A stretch of 49,669 bases of DNA from the IMG/VR virus record IMGVR_UViG_3300037088_000785, positions 1 to 49,669 of that record; one strand, given 5' to 3'. A program made the translations under genes and the position numbers. Shown in pieces: positions 45,988 through 49,669 of this stretch; position 1 is the stretch's first letter, and every line of letters starts with the position of its first letter. The DNA comes from a virus. The notes below the pieces were generated by a model that was not told where the DNA came from, made no database searches, and worked only from the letters and a program-made list of their open reading frames with translations.

Positions 45988-46211
45988 TCCTCAAATGCTC
46001 ATGGCATGGGGGAATAATCGGCCAAGTGGCGCCCTACGCCGATCTAAGCGAGGTCTCCCAGGTATGCCCACGATGCAAACAAAAAATGAGGCGCGAGCAT
46101 TGGAAGAGGCAAACCAAAAGAGAGATCTTTGAAGTCCTGGCCGTGCTGGGAATCATGGCCGGGGTCATCGGGCTATCAATTCTCCTGCCCTGGATTGGGA
46201 TAGGGGATTAA
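45984..46211 (+). CDS. Zinc-ribbon-like membrane protein (75 aa)
   Basis: ATG overlaps the previous stop. C5 with H8, then CPRC near residue 28, form a possible zinc ribbon; the C-terminal part REIFEVLAVLGIMAGVIGLS then ILLPWIGIGD is a transmembrane segment. Soluble head inside and membrane anchor: may sense or inhibit a host protein. Unidentified. Confidence 0.5.
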   Translation: MILKCSWHGGIIGQVAPYADLSEVSQVCPRCKQKMRREHWKRQTKREIFEVLAVLGIMAGVIGLSILLPWIGIGD

Positions 46212-46246
46212 AACAAAAAATGACAGAGAAAGGAGGACACCAAAAA

Positions 46247-46648
46247 ATGACCACCAAATCAAACCCCAGCAAAACCACGGAATTCATGGGCCACGTCTTT
46301 GATGTAGAAGAGGCCCCCATCCCGGAGAATGGCCCTGTCTGCGACTTCTGCTCATCGGAGGATGTGGCCTGGATCTACCCGACCGAAAGAACCATAGCGT
46401 ACCTCGTTCAGGTGGGCGACCGGCTCAACATCGGTGAAAGCCTGCCGGGATTCATCGCTTGCCCTTTATGCGCGGAGTTGATCGAGCAGGAGGACCGCGC
46501 AGGACTCGCAAAGCGGAGCCTCGATGCAATACCCTCGGAGGATAAAGACATCGGGGAAAAGCTCGCAAGGGAATTGATCGCGGGGATTCATCTTTCCTTC
46601 TGGAAACATCGGGCCGGGGAGAGGGTGCCTTGCGGGGGGAGGGCATGA
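46247..46648 (+). CDS. Zinc-binding early protein (133 aa)
   Basis: VCDFCSSEDVAWIYPTERTI and FIACPLCAELIEQEDRAGLA carry two CxxC pairs in a pattern common to small phage proteins ('CdfCs....wxyp.....', 'aCpxCxxLie..d..gLa.Rs'). The ATG with GGAGG upstream (MTTKSNPSK) is preferred to an earlier ATG. Function unknown. Confidence 0.55.
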   Translation: MTTKSNPSKTTEFMGHVFDVEEAPIPENGPVCDFCSSEDVAWIYPTERTIAYLVQVGDRLNIGESLPGFIACPLCAELIEQEDRAGLAKRSLDAIPSEDKDIGEKLARELIAGIHLSFWKHRAGERVPCGGRA

Positions 46649-46815
46649 TGGAACACGAGCTCATTATCTTCAGCCTGCATCATTGTGATGTGGCCTGTTC
46701 CTGCGGGCGTTGGTTCTATTGGTTGCCAGATCCGGTTAGCCTGGAAACGGTCTGCGACAAGCACCAAGAGCACGTCAACAGGGAAAAACAGAAAGAAGGA
46801 GGATTCAAAAAATGA
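46645..46815 (+). CDS. Small His/Cys-rich protein (56 aa)
   Basis: Product MMEHELIIFSLHHCDVACSC, then GRWFYWLPDPVSLETVCDKH. HHC..C.C and CDKH give a metal-site pattern. The ATG overlaps the previous stop as ATGA, and its stop overlaps the next start. Unidentified. Confidence 0.5.
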   Translation: MMEHELIIFSLHHCDVACSCGRWFYWLPDPVSLETVCDKHQEHVNREKQKEGGFKK

Positions 46816-47117
46816 GCCAGATCAAATTTGAGAATTGGAGTCCGGGGATAAAAAGCGGAACCGTTATTTGCGATACGCCGATTGGAGGGGATCACGGCCA
46901 TGACGACGTTGAATATTACGGAGGCCACCTTGTCGCGGAGAGCATCCCTAAAAAGGAATGGGTTCAAGCCATCGCTGCCCTGCCGGAATTGCTGGAGGCG
47001 TGTATATTGGCTGAATATGCCTTCAGGGTGCCGTCCGACATGAGATTGGCAGAACAATTAACAGCTCTAGCCGGCATGAGGTCAGCAATCGCCAAAATCG
47101 GAGGGAGAACAAAATGA
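46812..47117 (+). CDS. Conserved phage early protein (101 aa)
   Basis: Coupled (ATGA) to both neighbours. IAALPELLEACILAEYAFRV followed by MRSAIAKIGG is a pattern recurring in small phage proteins ('aLPELLEAc...lr.AiakieG'). A His/Asp-rich stretch DTPIGGDHGHDDVEYYGGHL precedes it. Unknown function. Confidence 0.5.
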   Translation: MSQIKFENWSPGIKSGTVICDTPIGGDHGHDDVEYYGGHLVAESIPKKEWVQAIAALPELLEACILAEYAFRVPSDMRLAEQLTALAGMRSAIAKIGGRTK

Positions 47118-47335
47118 CCCAGATCAAAGTCAAGATGCTTCGGCAATATTTGGGAATGACCCAGGAGAAATTCGCGCAGATGTGCGGGGTCTCGGTGAGG
47201 ACCGTCTCCGGCTGGGAACAAGGAACTTCCAGCCCACGCGGGTTGAGCATCCGAAGGCTGGAGGAAGTGAAGAAGATCGCCGGCCTGGATATTGTGGAGG
47301 CGATTCCGGGGAATAAACCTCTGGAAAATACTTGA
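47114..47335 (+). CDS. XRE-type HTH regulator (73 aa)
   Basis: MLRQYLGMTQEKFAQMCGVS, then VRTVSGWEQGTSSPRG, is a clear Cro/CI-type helix-turn-helix. It is coupled (ATGA) to the previous gene. DNA-binding regulator of an early switch. Directly followed by a second HTH gene whose leader can fold. Confidence 0.75.
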   Translation: MTQIKVKMLRQYLGMTQEKFAQMCGVSVRTVSGWEQGTSSPRGLSIRRLEEVKKIAGLDIVEAIPGNKPLENT

Positions 47336-47369
47336 TTAAAACTTATTACAACTTTGCTAAAAATAATCC

Positions 47370-47427
47370 TTGACAGGACCCTCCCGGTTGTGGAATCATG
47401 GGATTCAAAACTACCGGGAGGGTTTTT
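47370..47427 (+). terminator. 11-base-pair stem with T run overlapping promoter and ribosome site
   Basis: ACCCTCCCGGT (47378-47388) pairs exactly with ACCGGGAGGGT (47413-47423), followed by TTTTT; inner stem GAATC/GATTC. TTGACA at 47370-47375 suggests a promoter (AATCAT about 18 bases on). The 3' arm holds GGGAGGG, the ribosome site of the gene at 47430, so folding can stop either transcription or translation. Confidence 0.6.
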
Positions 47428-47429
47428 CT

Positions 47430-47708
47430 ATGGACGAGGAAATGAACCGGAGACTGGACAAGCTGAAGGAAAAAATGGGGATTGAAAGCGATGAAGGTTT
47501 GTCCGAGAGGCTTGGGTGCCGGTACACAAGCATCATAAACTGGCGTAAAGGGAAATCTAAAATGAGCAGGTCTTTCCGGCTCCTCCTGCGGCAGCTCGAA
47601 GTGAAATACAAAACCGATCTCCCGAAAAGTAACCGACTCCGGAAGTGGGGATCGTGGAGCGAGCACCCCGAGCGGAAAAGAAAGAAGCCGGAAGATTTGC
47701 CTTTCTAG
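47430..47708 (+). CDS. HTH regulator, leader-controlled (92 aa)
   Basis: MNRRLDKLKEKMGIESDEGL, then SERLGCRYTSIINWRKGKSK, forms a helix-turn-helix-like part; the end is basic (SEHPERKRKKPEDLPF). Starts right after the hairpin 47378-47423, whose 3' arm covers its ribosome site. Together with the XRE gene it is probably a small regulatory pair. Family not further identified. Confidence 0.6.
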   Translation: MDEEMNRRLDKLKEKMGIESDEGLSERLGCRYTSIINWRKGKSKMSRSFRLLLRQLEVKYKTDLPKSNRLRKWGSWSEHPERKRKKPEDLPF

Positions 47709-47718
47709 GAAAGTTAAA

Positions 47719-48087
47719 ATGAGGAACATGAGCTTCGCCCTGACAACGATCCAGATCAAGAAAGGCCTGAAGGACGTTACCCGGAGAAGGGGATGGAAAT
47801 TCCTTAATGCCGGAGAATATGTGCGCCCGGTTGAGAAATGTATGGGCCTGAAGAAGGGGGAGAAGGTGGTTCAGCTTTGCCCTCCCCTGAAAGTAAAAAG
47901 TGTGCGCTTTGAACCTCTAAAAAAGATGACCGACGATTTGGATTACGGGTTTGAAGAGTGCCGGAGAGAAGGATTCACGGGAGGACCCTATATTTGGCCG
48001 AGTGCCTTTGTGGCGTGGTTTTGTTCAACACACAAATGCAAGCCGGAAGATGAAATCACCCGGATTGAGTTTGAGAGAACGGAATGA
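47719..48087 (+). CDS. ASCH/PUA-like phage protein (122 aa)
   Basis: MSFALTTIQIKKGLKDVTRR, then RGWKFLNAGEYVRPVEKCMG and LKKGEKVVQL, is the ASCH-like fold used by small phage RNA- or nucleotide-binding proteins ('tvTRRlGW.flkpGd.v..vek'). TGGPYIWPSAFVAWFCSTHK gives the C-terminal part. Starts at ATG after AGGAAAG. Role in phages unknown; may bind modified nucleotides or RNA. Confidence 0.65.
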   Translation: MRNMSFALTTIQIKKGLKDVTRRRGWKFLNAGEYVRPVEKCMGLKKGEKVVQLCPPLKVKSVRFEPLKKMTDDLDYGFEECRREGFTGGPYIWPSAFVAWFCSTHKCKPEDEITRIEFERTE

Positions 48088-48608
48088 AAGACCTTCCTCA
48101 TGTAACTTCCATCTTGCGCCCCTACATGAACCTTGATTGGGTCAAACAGGAGCATCTTGAACGAGGCCAGCGGAGGCATCAAAGCTATGCCAGCCACCTT
48201 CTCGGAACGTGGGCGCCACCCCTGCCCCCAGAGGATCAGGGAGCCCTAGACTCTTTTCGTAGGTGGGCAGATCAGTACGTTTTGAAAACTTGGTTCATAG
48301 AGCAGCCGCTTGTCGATGAAGACCTCGGGTATGCGGGGACAATAGATTTCGGGGGAGAGCTGACGATCTGCCCGGGGGTGGTGATCGACTGGAAGCCCCC
48401 GAGCGGCAAGGGACCGATCACCCGGGCTCAGGTGATCAGCTATTTGAAGCTGGTCCAGAAAAACAAATGGCCTGTGAAAATGGGAGCAATTCTCCGCATA
48501 GATCCCCAGGGCGGAATTGCAACGCTAGAATGGGTGATGGAAAATGATGTGGCCTGGACCGGGTTTCTTTCGGCGCTCAACGCTCATCGGTATTTCAATG
48601 CCAAATAA
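48084..48608 (+). CDS. PD-(D/E)XK nuclease-like protein (174 aa)
   Basis: Coupled (ATGA) to the ASCH-like gene. GYAGTIDFGGELTICPGVVI, then DWKPPSGKGPITRAQVISYL, gives the D...D-x-K motif of PD-(D/E)XK enzymes; the acidic EQPLVDEDLGY precedes it. Sequence otherwise soluble. Such nucleases in phages serve recombination, origin or host DNA breakdown. RecB/Cas4-like small members are of this size. Acting target not known. Confidence 0.65.
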   Translation: MKDLPHVTSILRPYMNLDWVKQEHLERGQRRHQSYASHLLGTWAPPLPPEDQGALDSFRRWADQYVLKTWFIEQPLVDEDLGYAGTIDFGGELTICPGVVIDWKPPSGKGPITRAQVISYLKLVQKNKWPVKMGAILRIDPQGGIATLEWVMENDVAWTGFLSALNAHRYFNAK

Positions 48609-48620
48609 AAGGAGGAGGAT

Positions 48621-48941
48621 ATGGACGTAAAAACATTTGAGGAAAAAGTGAAGAACAGAGCGAACCAAAGGGTGCAGGACAAGATTTATAAATTCGAGAT
48701 TTCCCTCAGAGATGCTCTCAGATTACTATTCGGGGATAATTGGGCTGAAATCAACCACACAAAAGCCAAGGAAGTTTTTTTGATTCTTTCCGGGGATGTA
48801 ACCGACAAGGGCTGGCCCAAATCATTATGGGAAGATGAGAGGGCGAGGGTGCAGGATGAGCTTTTCAGCATCATGGATGAAATGCAAAAAACCTTGCTCT
48901 CTCGCCCTCCTAAGCCTGAAGATTGTACCCCCAAGGAATAG
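48621..48941 (+). CDS. Hypothetical protein (106 aa)
   Basis: Helical and charged: FEEKVKNRANQRVQDKIYKF, then LRDALRLLFGDNWAEINHTK. AAAAGGAGGAGG before ATG. Encoded after the nuclease. Unidentified. Confidence 0.5.
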   Translation: MDVKTFEEKVKNRANQRVQDKIYKFEISLRDALRLLFGDNWAEINHTKAKEVFLILSGDVTDKGWPKSLWEDERARVQDELFSIMDEMQKTLLSRPPKPEDCTPKE

Positions 48942-48969
48942 AAGGTCATTAAATAAAAAGGAGGAGACC

Positions 48970-49344
48970 ATGGCAACCGAAGTAAAGATTGACATTCCCA
49001 CCAGTTTGATCGAGGACACAATCAGGATGGAGATGGTCCGGCAGATGCCGAATAAAGAAGCGATTATGGCCGAGGTAATTAGAAAAGCCATGACCGCCAA
49101 GAAGGACGGATACAGCAATTCCAAGACCGTTTTCCAGGAAACCTTCGAAACAAAGATTATGGATACCGTCCGGGAAATCGTTGGTGAGTGGATGGAACTC
49201 CATCGAGGGGAATTAAAGGACCATTTGGTGAAATACCTTACCCAGGGGAAAAAAGAATTTATGAATAAATTTGCTGATGCCCTTATCAATGGGATCACCA
49301 AATATGAAATCCACGTTAATATTGATCTTCACCACGAAAGATAA
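48970..49344 (+). CDS. Hypothetical helical protein (124 aa)
   Basis: Starts MATEVKIDIPTSLIEDTIRM with AAAAAGGAGGAG upstream; helices follow (KTVFQETFETKIMDTVREIV, GELKDHLVKYLTQGKKEFMN). A longer upstream frame overlaps the preceding gene and lacks a ribosome site. Function unknown. Confidence 0.55.
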   Translation: MATEVKIDIPTSLIEDTIRMEMVRQMPNKEAIMAEVIRKAMTAKKDGYSNSKTVFQETFETKIMDTVREIVGEWMELHRGELKDHLVKYLTQGKKEFMNKFADALINGITKYEIHVNIDLHHER

Positions 49345-49355
49345 AAGGAGGAGAC

Positions 49356-49601
49356 ATGGAAATCAAGCTGAATCAGGAGGAGGTTTTCAAGATGTTCAAG
49401 GACCTTGTGCCGGCCGCTATCCTGCCCCCGGGATATCACCTGGTGGACATGAGGCTTGAAGGCCGCACCGAGATCCTTGAGGAGAAGGGTTGTGATCTCG
49501 TTTTGATCCTGGAGAAGAAGAACGGGGAGCAGAAGCCAGCCCCCAAGAGGACTTTCGTTCCTCTTACGCCAGCGCCGGTAACGTATGAAGGGGGTGCATA
49601 A
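49356..49601 (+). CDS. Hypothetical protein (81 aa)
   Basis: MEIKLNQEEVFKMFKDLVPA then AILPPGYHLVDMRLEGRTEI, ending EKKNGEQKPAPKRTFVPLTP. AAAGGAGGAG before ATG. Unidentified; its C-terminus is Pro-rich. Confidence 0.5.
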   Translation: MEIKLNQEEVFKMFKDLVPAAILPPGYHLVDMRLEGRTEILEEKGCDLVLILEKKNGEQKPAPKRTFVPLTPAPVTYEGGA

Positions 49602-49603
49602 AA

Positions 49604-49669
49604 TGATCGACTACGATGCTGTATTGGGAGGAAAGACCGGGACTGTATTCCAGAAGGAGGAGGAAGAGA
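49604..49669 (+). CDS. Partial ORF at the right edge
   Basis: The frame begins ATG two bases after the previous stop: IDYDAVLGGKTGTVFQKEEE, no stop inside the window. Too short to judge; the ribosome site is GGGGG six or more bases upstream. Confidence 0.35.

Overview
The window looks like most of a tailed-phage or prophage genome (Caudoviricetes, podovirus-like). The evidence is a terminase large subunit, a portal, a scaffold-like protein and a split major capsid gene in canonical order. They are followed by adaptor and tail-surface genes, two Gly/Pro-rich or helical proteins and a 2,074-residue protein of the ejected 'large polyvalent protein' kind. No sheath, tape measure or tube protein was recognised. 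No integrase, lysis cassette, DNA polymerase or tRNA was found, so those either lie outside the window or are unrecognised. Host: probably a Gram-negative, since heptosyltransferase-like (GT9) genes, TTGACA-type promoters and one sigma-54-like promoter match are present. A Desulfobacterota-like host is only a guess.

Layout. Positions 1-36767 are one leftward (minus strand) late block. Read from right to left it holds packaging-proximal small genes (36.8-34.4 kb), terminase (34.4-32.8), portal (31.8-29.7), scaffold (28.6-27.6) and the major capsid gene split by a group I intron (27.5-25.4). Then come a decoration-like protein, a poly-serine protein and an adaptor (25.4-23.4), then seven glycosyltransferase and methyltransferase genes plus a small zinc protein (23.3-17.9). 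Last are tail and fiber-like surface proteins, two of them with long poly-serine tracts (17.4-9.5), and the presumed internal or ejected virion proteins (9.5-0.3). Positions 36768-37061 carry divergent promoters and a structured leader. Positions 37062-49669 are the rightward early block: small early genes, a DUF5131-like gene, HNH endonucleases, a replication initiator, a C5 cytosine methyltransferase that overlaps a second long reading frame, and a long run of small coupled genes (DUF7007-, DUF7249- and DUF8033-like, Cys-rich, membrane, two HTH regulators, an ASCH-like protein and a PD-(D/E)XK nuclease).

Most notable points: (1) three virion-type proteins carry poly-serine tracts written with all six serine codons, and a cassette of four glycosyltransferases and three methyltransferases lies between them. 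I infer a phage-encoded system that decorates its own serine-rich surface proteins. (2) The capsid gene holds a group I intron whose splice sites can be fixed from the P1 helix, with an antisense HNH endonuclease that has its own near-leaderless promoter. (3) The cytosine methyltransferase gene appears dual-coding. (4) The control regions contain a possible attenuator, a G-quadruplex-forming repeat inside the initiator gene, a sigma-54-like promoter, and a hairpin that hides the ribosome site of a regulator.
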